28,841 bases of DNA, taken from contig JADGJA010000231.1 in the NCBI GenBank assembly GCA_027596035.1, forward strand, positions 1 to 28,841, read 5' to 3'. Source of the DNA: Thoreauomyces humboldtii (Eukaryota > Chytridiomycota > Chytridiomycetes > Spizellomycetales > Powellomycetaceae). The notes beneath the pieces were generated by a model. That model made no database searches. It saw only the letters and a program-made list of their open reading frames with translations, and was not told the origin of the DNA. Positions 1 to 10,300 of the stretch are shown one piece after another. Positions within the stretch are counted from its first letter, which is position 1; the number at the start of each line of letters is the position of its first letter. The translations under genes and the position numbers were made by a program.

Positions 1-58
1 GGGGGGGGGGGGGGGCCGCCGCGCCCCCCTCATGTTGGGGGGGGGGGGGGGGGGGGGG
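1..58. repeat. Poly-G homopolymer tracts
   Basis: Positions 1-15 and 37-58 are uninterrupted G runs of 15 and 22 nt, separated by a C-rich segment. Such tracts can form G-quadruplexes, but they are also typical of low-quality sequence next to assembly gaps. Exact run lengths should not be trusted. Confidence 0.85.
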
Positions 59-489
59 CCAGGGTGGTGTTGCGAAAGGGACGAACGGAGACGAACGGGG
101 CGAAAGGCCAGAGGGGAGGGTCTTACCGTGGTACCGCAATTACCGGGTACGGTACACGAGCTGCCGAATCTCCCTCGTCCCCAGCCCTCGGCCAGCCCTC
201 GTCCTTTTCTGTTTGGCGCGTGGTTGTCCGTCGTCGTCGTGGTCGTCGTCCTCCCCCGTCTCTCTTCGTCATCTCTGTCTGCCACAGGGTGAACAGTCGG
301 TCGGTCGAATCCTTCGGGCAACCCCCCTCTTCAAATGTCACTTGTGCTGCTCCTGCAGGTTCCATAGCTCAAGACAGCGTTCTCTCCTTGGCTCGCCTAG
401 TGCTCACTCCGGATACGTCTTCGCCGTGTCCTCTTCCCGCCGCCCCCGCCAGCTGACAATGCCTTGACCGTGTTACCGTACCTCCCGTC
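1..489 (+). promoter_or_regulatory. G-rich upstream region and probable 5' leader of the N-acetylglutamate synthase gene
   Basis: This stretch holds no convincing gene. It starts with two G homopolymers (1-15 and 37-58), followed by CGTC-rich low-complexity DNA and then a pyrimidine-rich stretch up to the start codon at 490. Within it are two short ATG-initiated upstream ORFs: 335-367 (10 codons plus stop) and 459-467 (Met-Pro-stop). The second has A at -3 and ends 22 nt before the main ATG. Longer frames that cross this region have biased low-complexity translations and look accidental. The transcription start is not visible, so it is unknown how much of the region is transcribed. Confidence 0.5.
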
Positions 490-2427
490 ATGTTCCGCAT
501 CAATGCCGCTTCGTTCCGCCCCATCACCTTTGCGAAGATGCATGCCATGCGTCTGCCAGCAATCTCTCCCATGCGTCCCGAGCCCATCTGGGTCTGCCCT
601 TCTCGTTCGTTCAAGCCCAAGCCCGGTCTCGACACGGAAGCCTCCGGCAGCCTGCCGCGAGGACCGATCGCGCTCCCAAAGGCAACGCATTCACATCATC
701 CACGTTCGCAGCATCAGCCTCCGAGGACGGTCACCCACGATCGGCAGCTGATTCTGGACATCCTGGGCACCATGCCCTCCCAGCGGGAAGCCCGTCAATT
801 CCTGAAGAGGTTCAACCAGGTGCCAGACGGCCCGGGCGGATCACCCCTCGATCCCCATTACCGTGACCTCCTTCGTCCCGTTGCATACCCGTCTCGAGAC
901 GACGACGACCACGACGTGCCAGGTGGAGCCTCCGCTTCCGTCACCGCTGCGCAACACCAGAAGAATGGCCAGCTCGGCTTGATCGCCCTGCAGGATTCTG
1001 TGCCGCGCGATAAGCTGCGGCTGTTTGCCGGTACGCTGGTTCAGCTGCAGAAGCTGGGACTCACCCCGATCGTGGTCGTCGAGACGGCACCACCGCTTCC
1101 GTCTCAGGGCGGCGAGCCTGGGCGACCGCCGCGTCGCAAAGGAAAGGATCCTGTGCTCGGAAAACTCTTCGAGGTGGCCAACCTGATCGAAGAGTCGGGA
1201 GGGCGGAGCATGGCTCTCTACACCGGCGTCTTCTCGCACATCTCCGAAGCGAACCCGGGTACCGTGACACCGGGGACTGATCTGCGGTCGGTGCACCTTG
1301 CCGTCGGATTAGGCCAGATACCTGTCATCGCTACATTCAGCTACACGCGAGATACTCATCGGAAGACCAACATACCTTGTCACCAGGCCTTGGTGTCCCT
1401 CTCGACCGCTCTTGCTCGCGACCCACTTCTGAAGACACCGTTAAAGACCATTTTGGTCAACCACCGCGGAGGCCTAGGGGTGTCACCCGCCGAGCCGATT
1501 AGCTTTGTTAACATGGAGGACGAGTTTCGAGAGGTGCGCGCGGACCTCGCTGGCGCTCTAGAAACCACGTGTACCGATGATGATGACCGGACGACGGCCC
1601 TGTTGTCTCAGCTGAGAGAACTGGACATGGCGCGAGGAATTCTCAACGTGCTCCCTTCTTCTTCCTCGGCCATCATCACCTCGGTCACCTCTTCCGCTGC
1701 ACTCATCTCGAACCTGATCACCGACAAACCTCTAAATGCAACGTCGCTTCAGAGCATGCCGCTCGACATCATCCCATCAGGGCGTGACCATTCAGATAGC
1801 CACCATTACTCCTCCTCCCGATCTCCCTCTTCATCCTCCAGGGTTCGCGTGTCTCTACCTACCGTCCTCCGTCACGGTCTCAGCGTCGTCACCCACAAGG
1901 ATCTCTCCACCATCGACGAAGAACGGTTGACCCACCTCCTCGACCAATCTTTCCGAAAGACCCTTGTCTCCCGTCCGTACTACGAGCGTCTCGCCGACTC
2001 CCTCGACAGGGTCATCGTGGCCGGAGACGGTTACGACGGTGCCGCGATCGTCACCTACGAGCGCGATCCTTTGCATCTTACCACCATCTCGAACACACCC
2101 ACCACCACAGCATCATCATCGTCAACGTCGTCGTCATCCTCTCTCCTGCCCTACCTCGACAAGTTCGCGGTAGCCCCGACGAGCCAAGGCATCGGAGTCG
2201 CCGACATCCTGTGGAAGCACGTGCGGAAGCACCATCCGACCCTGTCGTGGCGGTCGCGAGCCTCCAACCCCGTCAACAAGTGGTACTTTGATCGGTCCGA
2301 CGGCAACCTCAGGTTGAAGGGGTCCCAATGGGTGCTCTTCTGGTACGGGGAGGGAGCCGTGGAGAAGCTCGCTTCGTACGAGGCCATGGTCAGGAACGTT
2401 CCAGCATCCTTTCAGAACCCAGGTTAG
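490..2427 (+). CDS. ARG2: Mitochondrial amino-acid N-acetyltransferase (N-acetylglutamate synthase)
   Basis: Uninterrupted 645-codon frame. The enzyme makes N-acetylglutamate from glutamate and acetyl-CoA, the first step of arginine/ornithine synthesis in the mitochondrial matrix. The N-terminus (Met1 to about residue 60) is rich in Arg, Ser and Ala with few acidic residues, as in a mitochondrial presequence. Residues about 85-112 match the fungal NAGS helix with Pro-Ser-Gln-Arg-Glu-Ala-Arg. Residues about 150-430 form the degenerate amino-acid-kinase-like domain. The C-terminal acetyltransferase domain begins near Leu-Pro-Thr-Val-Leu-Arg-His-Gly and includes DKFAV (557-561), WRSRASNPVNKWYF (about 587-600) and a final GSQWVLFWYG. 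This block order is specific to fungal Arg2. Asp-, Ser- and Thr-rich inserts, including a Ser/Thr tract at about 541-553 inside the acetyltransferase domain, lengthen it relative to typical Arg2. The start has G at -3 and is the first ATG giving a targeting-type N-terminus. Recognition is firm; the extreme N-terminus is less certain. Confidence 0.93.
   Translation: MFRINAASFRPITFAKMHAMRLPAISPMRPEPIWVCPSRSFKPKPGLDTEASGSLPRGPIALPKATHSHHPRSQHQPPRTVTHDRQLILDILGTMPSQREARQFLKRFNQVPDGPGGSPLDPHYRDLLRPVAYPSRDDDDHDVPGGASASVTAAQHQKNGQLGLIALQDSVPRDKLRLFAGTLVQLQKLGLTPIVVVETAPPLPSQGGEPGRPPRRKGKDPVLGKLFEVANLIEESGGRSMALYTGVFSHISEANPGTVTPGTDLRSVHLAVGLGQIPVIATFSYTRDTHRKTNIPCHQALVSLSTALARDPLLKTPLKTILVNHRGGLGVSPAEPISFVNMEDEFREVRADLAGALETTCTDDDDRTTALLSQLRELDMARGILNVLPSSSSAIITSVTSSAALISNLITDKPLNATSLQSMPLDIIPSGRDHSDSHHYSSSRSPSSSSRVRVSLPTVLRHGLSVVTHKDLSTIDEERLTHLLDQSFRKTLVSRPYYERLADSLDRVIVAGDGYDGAAIVTYERDPLHLTTISNTPTTTASSSSTSSSSSLLPYLDKFAVAPTSQGIGVADILWKHVRKHHPTLSWRSRASNPVNKWYFDRSDGNLRLKGSQWVLFWYGEGAVEKLASYEAMVRNVPASFQNPG
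2101..2150 (+). repeat. Ser/Thr codon low-complexity tract inside the NAGS acetyltransferase domain
   Basis: The DNA alternates ACC, TCA and TCG codons and encodes a Thr/Ser-rich loop (about residues 538-553) between the strand ending in TYERD and the conserved PYLDKFAV block. It keeps the reading frame. It looks like codon-repeat expansion in a surface loop. Confidence 0.7.
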
Positions 2428-3103
2428 GTCTTGTGGGAGGGGAAACGCCTCTCGTATGATCCCCATTTCATTGTACATACTTCATCACCACGCAAATACA
2501 TATGAGCTTTCCGTAATACCGGACAAAAACGGCTTCGCGCTCTTCTAAATGCCATCAACGCGGTCAACGGCATCGTCAGGGAACTTCCAAGTGGCATACA
2601 AGAGATGCCTCGGCCCTCAGATGGATTCATAAGCCAATTTTTGTTTTGCACCGCAGCAACCATATGCAAGGCAACCAATTTGCCTACACTGCTCGGCCGC
2701 ACCTTCATCTACATGGGCATCTCTGGTCTGGTGTGGGAAATGTCTACGTATACGCCAGATTCTACTTCCGTCAAAGTCCATCCGAGGGCGATCAGCGATC
2801 AGCGGTGGAAGCTGTTTAAGCCGGTGCCCACTGGTGGATGTATCAGAGACTGCATAACCTCGAAGGAGCCGAGGCCCCCATGCCGCTTGCTGTCTCGACG
2901 GGGCCACCACAAACCATCGCCAGGTTGATTTCCCTATGGACGCGTAAAGTGGCGTGGATCTGCTGACCCGTCGGTTCGCCCACACTAGCGCTGAAGCTGA
3001 TGCAAGACGATGGAGGCGTATGGCGCTGCACGATGTGTGGTCATCGAATCTGCGATCGATGACCTCCAAGTCCTAAGCCGCACACACAGAGTGCCCTGAG
3101 CGT
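2428..3103. other. Convergent intergenic region between NAGS and peptidyl-tRNA hydrolase
   Basis: This 676-bp interval receives the 3' ends of two convergent genes. Frames in it (for example 2617-3069 on the minus strand and 2605-2928 on the plus strand) have no recognisable motif and unconvincing composition. The only protein-like signal is a short plus-strand frame, 2967-3062, ending in a Cys-x2-Cys-Gly-His-x2-Cys pattern (3021-3053). It is preceded by a possible splice acceptor ending at 2987, but no matching upstream exon was found. Confidence 0.6.
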
Positions 3104-4057
3104 TCAGCCAGATATCCCTTTGGAGGTTCGGATGAGGTTCATGAGGGTCGCGTGGGCCGCCGGCAAGGCGACATCCTTGAGCTTGTCCATCTCCGGTTCG
3201 GTGAAGCGCTGGAGGACATAGTCCCCGACGGCCGAGGGGTCCTTGGATGCAGGTCGATCGATGCCGATGCGAACACGTTGGAAATTGTCGGCCTTCAGGG
3301 AGGCGATCATGGATCGTAGACCGTTGTGACCGCTGGAGGGAGGAGTACGGTGCGAGTTGGTACATCGACTGAAAGCACGAGACAAGGGACGGGATGAGTC
3401 ACTTACTTTGCGCTTCCGGATGACTTGACGGACACGCCAGACAGTTTGCGCTCGAGGTCGTCGTGGAGGACGATGATGTCGGAAGGCGAGACGTCCAACT
3501 CGCGAAGAGCTTTCAGGACAGGCCCTCCGCTAAAGTTCATGTATGTCTTGGGCTTGAGGAAGAGGACGTGCCGAGCCCAGCCTTCAGACATGCCGGGCAC
3601 CGATGTGCCGTCCAACACGGTCTCGGCGATCCATCCTCCGATGGCCTTGGAGGTACGCCATGCTCCGGGGTTGGGGAGGAGCTGACCGACGGAGTAGTCC
3701 ACGGCCATCATACCGACGTTGTGACGGGTTCCAGGATGCGTGTGGTTGCCTAGTCCGACGATCTGAAAGCGGCGCAGGAGTTGAGTCTCCCTTGGAACAA
3801 CGGGAACGGACAGGACCGTGTCTTCTTTTTTCTCAATTGTGACTGACCAGCAGACGGCCAACGTTTGGCAAGCCTTCTGCAGATGATGGCGGCATGGTTG
3901 TCTTGTGACGGGACGGGGCTAGCGGGGAAGTGACAGGGACGGTGCGGGCACGCCTTGAGCGAGCAGGGCGCTGGTTTGCGTGCATGGCGCTGGCAAAGTT
4001 TGTGAAAGACACAGAGCGTTGAGTAGCAGTAGCAGCAGTTAAGGATATGATGGACAT
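3104..4057 (-). CDS. PTH1: Peptidyl-tRNA hydrolase, bacterial/mitochondrial Pth1 type
   Basis: Exons (minus strand): 4057-3848, 3762-3407, 3332-3104; introns of 85 and 74 nt; 264 aa. The enzyme cleaves the ester bond of peptidyl-tRNAs released prematurely from ribosomes; eukaryotic Pth1 copies are usually mitochondrial. The first junction restores Leu-Leu-Ile-Val-Gly-Leu-Gly-Asn and the second gives Ser-Ala-Asn-Gly-His-Asn-Gly-Leu, both family signatures. Residues matching the E. coli active site are present: Asn76 (GLGN), His84 (GTRHNVG), Asn146 (KPKTYMN), Asp171/172 (HDDLE) and Asn192 (GHNGL). About 70 residues precede the catalytic fold and are rich in Ser, Thr, Ala and Arg, fitting an import signal. 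I chose the ATG at 4057 for its CCAACC context; 4195 (upstream, in frame) and 3985 are alternatives. It is divergent from transketolase. Confidence 0.92.
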
Positions 4058-4822
4058 GGTTGGGCTTGGACGCTCTGATGCTCGGAAGATGACTGATTGC
4101 TTGAGAGGGGGTGAGGTGGACAAGTTGGAACTTGTGCGTTTGAGCCAGTTGCTCCACGCACTCGCGAAAAAGATTTCCGGAAAACGTTCAGACACCCTCC
4201 GCCCGTGCGTGTCAGATGAGAGTCAGGAGTCCAGCAGAACCCTCTGGCCCTCTGTCGGTCTCGGTACTCTCGGTTTCCACACAGACACAGACCTCTCACC
4301 TTTCATCCAAAAGACCACAGTATATCATAATAGGCCATTCAGCCTCCAGTCCTCGTACGGCCGTTCAAAACGAGTATCGCCTATCACGCATGATCAATAC
4401 ATGTACCTGCATCGCGCGGGGCGGGGGCGGGGGGCGGCGGGTTCCCACAGCTGTTCTACGGCTGCGGTCGTCAACCAAGTACCGTCCACATGGCAATGCA
4501 CCGGACTCGGTCGGTGCAGGTGCTGCCAGGGATCGTTCTTTGACCTTGCAACTTTCGGGACGAGAGGTGGAAGTATTCGAGGCCGACACCACACGCTGTC
4601 GAGACAAGCAAGCGAGGCGAGAGCGACAGGCGAGCGAGAGCGAGGCCTCCTCCGTCTCCGTTCAGCCGAAGGAAAAGGGAAGCGGGACGATGATGCATGG
4701 CAGCATGGCAGCGATGATGCGTTGGGTTGGGTGGCTCCCCTTCCCGATAGTACAACACACAAAAGAACCCCCGATCTGTTGTTCACTCTCCATTCATTGC
4801 CCGATAACACAACTTCGCAACC
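4058..4822. promoter_or_regulatory. Divergent promoter interval of PTH1 and transketolase
   Basis: This 765-bp interval separates two divergent start codons. It contains a strong GC-rich block of repeated GGGCGGG-type boxes at about 4414-4442, a CAG/CATGG-rich stretch near 4690-4720, and a pyrimidine-rich leader just before the transketolase ATG. Two long overlapping plus-strand frames cross it but lack motifs and start in promoter-like DNA, so I regard them as chance. No TATA box stands out. Confidence 0.55.
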
Positions 4823-7178
4823 ATGAGCCAGAACATGGACACCCTCGCAATCAACACCATCCGTACCCTAGCACCCGATGTCGTGCAGAAGGCAACGTCG
4901 GGTCACCCAGGCGCTCCCATGGGTTGCGCCCCAATGGCCCACGTCCTCTTTTCGCGCTTCATCAGCGCTGACCCCAAAGATCCCGACTGGGTAAGTCCAC
5001 AGCGGAACCGACAAGGAGCGACATGCCATGGATGAGGGCATGCAGCATGCAGCCGGCGGCCGGCCGCTCTGCATTTGCAGGACGCTGGCCGCTTCGGTAA
5101 CCCACCCAACATGTGTCAGCTAGCGCAGAACGCTGATCTACCTTTACCTTTCTCTAAAAGCTGAACCGCGATCGATTCGTGCTTTCCAACGGGCATGGAT
5201 GCGTTCTACTCTACATCATGCTGCACTTCCTCGGCTACAATCTGTCCATGGAGGACCTCAAGAACTTCCGTCAGATCAACTCGAGGTGAGTGATCTTTGG
5301 GTCTCAGCGCAACGTCGAATCCTCGTTTCTCATACGTTCTGCTTTCTGTTTTTCTCAGGACCCCCGGCCACCCCGAGGCGAACCACGGCACTCACGGCAT
5401 TGAGGTGACTACCGGACCTCTCGGTCAGGGTATTGCTCAGGCCGTCGGCCTTGCCATCGCAGAAGCGCACCTCGCAGCCACCTTCAACAAGCCCGACTTC
5501 GAGCTTGTGAACAACTTCACCTATGTGATCCTCGGTGATGGATGCATGCAGGAGGGCGTCCAGGCGGAAGCCGCATCCCTCGCGGGACACTTGCAGTTGG
5601 GCAAGCTCATTGCTCTCTACGACGACAACCACATCCAGATCGATGGCGACACTGCTCTTGGCTTTACCGAGGATGTTGTCAAACGTTACGAGGCTTATGG
5701 ATGGCACGTACAGGTGATCGCCGATGGCGATCACGACATCGAGGGCATCACCAAGGCCATCGAGGCTGCAAAGAAGGTCACGGACAAGCCTTCTCTGATC
5801 AAGATCCGCACCACCATCGGATTCGGCTCCAAGAACCAGGGCGAAGAGAAGGTCCACGGAGCAGCCTTGGGCGAGCCCGACATCGAGCAGGTCAAGACCA
5901 AATTCGGATTCGACCCCAAGCAGAAGTTCCATGTTCCCAAGGAGGTTTACGACTTCTACTCGAACGTTTCCAAGAAGGGCGCCGGAGCATCGGCTGCGTG
6001 GCACAAGCTGTTTGAGGCCTACGGTCAGAAGCACCCCGAGCTCCACGCCGAGCTGACTCGCCGCATCAACAAGAAGCTTCCCGACGGCTTCATCGACGCG
6101 CTGCCCCGCTTCACTCCCAAGGACGACCCTGTCGCCACGCGGAAGCTTTCCGAGAGCCTGCTCAACAAGATTGCACCCATCACGCCTGAGCTCGTCGGAG
6201 GGTCTGCGGATTTGACTGGTTCCAACCTCACCCGCTGGAAGTCGGCGGAAGACTTCCAGCCCGAAAACACCGGCCTCGGTACTTACGCTGGTCGCTACAT
6301 CCGGTTCGGCGTGCGCGAGCACGGTATGGCGGCCATCTGCAATGGAATCAGCGCCTACGGGGCCAACATTCCTTTCGGAGCCACCTTCTTCAACTTCATC
6401 AGCTATGCTCTCGGCGCTGTGCGTTTGAGCGCTCTGTCCAAGCACCAGGTGCTGTACATCATGACCCACGACTCTATCGGTCTTGGGGAGGACGGACCTA
6501 CTCACCAGCCGATCGAGACGCTCGCCGAGTGCCGCGCTCTGCCCAACATTCTCAACTTCCGTCCCGCCGACGGAAACGAGGTGTCGGGATCCTACCTCGT
6601 CGCCTTGGAGGCCACCGACCGTCCCTCGGTTCTCATCCTGACCCGTCAGAACCTGCCCCAACTGCAGGGATCCACCGTTGAGGCTGTTCGCAAGGGAGCC
6701 TACGTTCTGCAGGGCGGAGACGTTGCCGCCGATATCGTGTTCGTGGCTACGGGCTCCGAAGTGTCGCTCGCCGTGGACACAGCCGCCGAGCTCGCAAAGG
6801 AAGGCGTCAAGTCTCGCGTCGTTTCCATGCCCTGCTGGGAGCTGTTCGAGGAGCAGTCCCTCGAATATAAGGAGTCCGTCTTCCCCGACGGCGTCCCTGT
6901 CATCTCCATCGAGGCCATGTCTACGTTCGGATGGACCAAGTGGGCTCACCACCCCATCGGCATTGACACTTTCGGATCCAGCGGGCCTTACAAGGTAAGT
7001 GACCGCTTTGCTTTTGATTGCAGGCAGCCTTACTTACATCTTTTGTGCCGCTTCCCCACTTCAGGACTTGTACAAGAAGTTCGGTCTCGTGCCCGATGTC
7101 ATTGCTGGAAAGGCCAAGAAGGTCATCGCCTTTTACAAGGGTCGCAAGGCTGAGAACAAGTTCCGTCAACCTTTCTAG
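4823..7178 (+). CDS. TKL1: Transketolase
   Basis: Exons 4823-4990, 5161-5285, 5359-6994, 7065-7178; introns of 170, 73 and 70 nt; 680 aa, the usual fungal length. It is a thiamine-diphosphate and divalent-metal enzyme that transfers two-carbon ketol units in the non-oxidative pentose phosphate pathway, normally as a cytosolic homodimer. Visible motifs: SGHPGAPMG with His28; GPLGQG (117-122); the cofactor/metal motif GDGCMQEG (157-164, Asp158) running to Asn188 in [17 protein letters not shown] with the catalytic Glu near 419; and [15 protein letters not shown] in the pyrimidine domain. The last exon encodes the conserved basic tail. The ATG at 4823 follows a CAACC context and gives the standard N-terminus. 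All junctions are phase-consistent and family-consistent. The 170-nt first intron is the longest found in the window. Confidence 0.97.
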
Positions 7179-7334
7179 ACGCAAAAGGCCATACCGCTTT
7201 ACTTCCTACCACCTCTGACCTTTTTTCCATTGTAACACGATCCATATCACGACTGATTGCAGAATCTTTGCTGCGTGCTTTCTGGTTCGTCGGCAACAAA
7301 CCTGGGCATATTATCATATTTGGGAACCTATCGG
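7179..7334. other. Short convergent 3' interval between transketolase and UBP12
   Basis: Only 156 bp separate the two stop codons, so the 3' untranslated regions of these opposed genes probably overlap or abut. The interval is T-rich on the plus strand. No canonical AATAAA signal is seen. Confidence 0.6.
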
Positions 7335-10300
7335 TTATTTCGAATTTGGTGCTACAGACATGCTTATGCTATCCGGTACTTCCTCTTCATCCGCCGTGGC
7401 TTCTGTGGTTGCGGCGAGGAGATCCGCCTCCAAGGTTCCACGACCGTCCGAGTCGATGTCCATGTCGGACGGCAGTTGAGGTTGCGCGCTGCTCTCCTCT
7501 AGAACGACCTCGGCCGTCCCGGCCTCGGAGGCAGCATCCTCTCCGAGCGGGAGGTCCATGAACGTCGAAGGATCTCCCCAGGGGGGCGCGTTCGGAGCTT
7601 CGCCGGGACCCCAGATAGGTGAGACCGGTGAAGGGGAACGCGCTCCCGACAAGAGGGTCCGGCCTTCCCATCCGCTTTCGCCAGACCCATGCTGCGACGC
7701 TTGGCCGAAGGTGAAGCGCGCCCCGATCTGGGAAACGGTCTCCCCTTCCACGCTCGGCAGTCGAGGGCCGAACGCTGACGGTCTCCCGGTATGAGAGTGC
7801 CGCGAGGAGTTCCGATGCCTCTGGACCGGTTGGGATTCATTCGCGTCCTCCCCGCTGCTGAGTAGGGTACCAGACCCATTCGGTGAATTTGTCAAAGAGT
7901 TGTTGTGCGTCGTGTCGGCCGAAGTGGTGATCGGCGAGACCAATCCCAAGCCCTCCCCAGGACGCCGCGAGGATCGGATGTCCGATGATCCACAGGAGGA
8001 GGACGAGGGCTTGCTTAAAAAATGGCTCGACGTCTTTTGAGATTTGAGAAGCGCGGCGGCTGCCTCTTCGGCTTCGTTGCGCTGCCGCAGGTCTTCGAGG
8101 GCCCCAGAGAGGTCTGGCTTATTACCCTTGTAACGGCGTTGATAAAAGAGGAAATATGCCGCCGACGTCTACGAGCGATAACTGGCAGTCAGCGGTCGGC
8201 CCATGATGGATAAACAGATCACGCTTCTCACCAATACAGATTCCTCGTCAATCTTGCTAACTTGGCTATCGTCAAAGTTGTACCACTGATCATCCACGCA
8301 GTTCTTGGCAAAGGCCGTGTCTGGAACAATTACATATGAGCATGAGGTTGCTACAGCTTAAGAACAGGGAAACTCACAATGACCGCCGCCCAGGCCTCCG
8401 AAGTGATTCGATACCGCGAACAAGTCGTAGACCAGCCTGTCGTCGGTGTCGGAATCGTGAACAGTAGAGTGGGGACGCAAGTTGCCGGGCTCTACGTTGT
8501 CGCTTCCCGCTTCCATTTCAGCATGATTGTCCGTCCGAACCGATTCTTGACTTTGCCACTTCCGAGCCGGATGTTTACCGAGAACGACATCCGTCAGATC
8601 TAGGCCATGCACTGGCGCATCAACGAACGTGTCGATCTTATCGCCCATCATGCTACGGTAGCCTCGACCGGTATTTGAGAAACGCTTGAGATGAAACACT
8701 AAAATCTGAACGAAATGATATAAGCCCAAGGGAAGCGCCCCGAGCGCTAATCTAGCGTAGAGTGAATGTACCTCCGGGACTGTCCAGATATCGAGCTTTT
8801 TTTTCGTGGGCCTATGGTCTCGGCACCTTGGGCAGTACCAACTATTATCGTCGCCCAATGTCTCCTCTTTTCGATATTCATCGAGGCAAGATTGCAACGT
8901 CACCGGCGCGTTTGCTGCTTTCTGTGCCGATATGTGCTCTTGCCGTACTTCTTCGTTCCGAAGATCCTCGGTAACCTAATGCGGGAAATGGTTTCAGAAT
9001 GGGGCAGTATAGTCGGTCAGTGCCAAGCAAACTCACCGGCAATCGATCAATATCCTTATAAAGAGTATAGTTTCGGTAAGACGGACTCCACTCCATAAGC
9101 AGGAGTGTTGGTCCGTCGAAGGCGGACGTTGATAGGGCTGACTGCCGACGGGTAAGATCCATATAACTTCTTGACCCCTGTGGGGAGCGTTGAGTCACGG
9201 CCGGCGGAACATCCGGGTCCGAGGCCTCATCGTCCGCATCAGTTGATTGCTCTTCGTCCGCTAGTTCTCGTTTCTCGCGCTGCAATCTGGCTTCACGGCC
9301 ACTGTAGAGGAGCTCCTTTCTGCTACCGTTCTCGTGCCAGCCGCGATAATAGAAGAGGTTCGAATCCGTAGCGGGGCTTTTGGGGGTTGCTTTGTACAGC
9401 TCAAAAAGATCTTCGATAGGCTCGCAATCTATCCCAGTGTCCTCGTTAGTCAGAAACGTGGAGTCCGAGTGAGGGATAGCTGCTTGGTCGGGGCTAGGAT
9501 GGTCGGTTTGAGCATTTGCTTCGCCCTGCAGGCTTTCATGTGAGGTACTGCTCAACGAAAGGCGTCTACGATGTTCTTCCACGTAGTCCGGATTCAAAGC
9601 TCGGAGTTCGTATACTTCCCTGAGGTTCATTTTGTGCGCGGTAGTGAAAAGTGGGAATTGCGCATATTTGCGTAAGGATCTGACAAGTACTCGGTACACC
9701 CGCTCCGCGAAAACGTCCTCAGCGCTTCGATGACGATCAGACGAAGCCGGGACAATCGCAGGTATGCTAACCATGAGCGGAACTCCAAAGGCACTTCCAC
9801 CAAATTGATTTCTCTCAGGGGGCTCGGTAAAGAATACAGGAATCTGGCGGGTGTTCAATGGCGTTCTTTCTTCCGGTGGAACCTCGAAAAGATCCCAATC
9901 CGGCTCACCGAACTCCACTACCCAGATGATTTCCCCGGCTGCAATCGATGTAATGGAATCCGCGTCTTGCAAAAATCTATAAATGGCGCCGTTGTAGATT
10001 TCGACAACGTGGGATGATAGCGCGCTCTCCGAGTCCATGACCGTGGACCAGCCCATCCTTGCGGCGACGGCTTTTCGCAAAGCAGCGATCGTGGAGTCTC
10101 TTGGTAAACTGAGCAGAAGACTTCGGGCAGCTTCTTCCTCGTTCGGATCCACAGATGTCACGTGCGAAACCCCGATGACCTTAACTTCCACAAAGCGATG
10201 GTCTGGGATCGGAACCGAAAGAAACATGTATGGATCGAACGTTACGGATAGTTTGCCGCACTCAATGCATTCCACTCGACTTTTGTACTGCCCCTGAAAC

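Noticed and set aside
1..58. Poly-G tracts as a biological element
   Set aside because: Long pure G runs at the window edge more probably reflect sequencing or assembly trouble; reported only as repeats.
4047..4971. Two overlapping plus-strand frames of about 250 codons across the PTH1-transketolase interval
   Set aside because: They overlap PTH1 exon 1 and the transketolase start, contain no motif and are Arg/Ser/Gly-rich as expected from GC-rich promoter DNA.
5330..6952. 540-codon open frame antisense to transketolase
   Set aside because: It is the mirror of a highly biased coding exon: few rare codons on the sense strand leave few antisense stops. Its translation has no domain, and the sense frame is certain.
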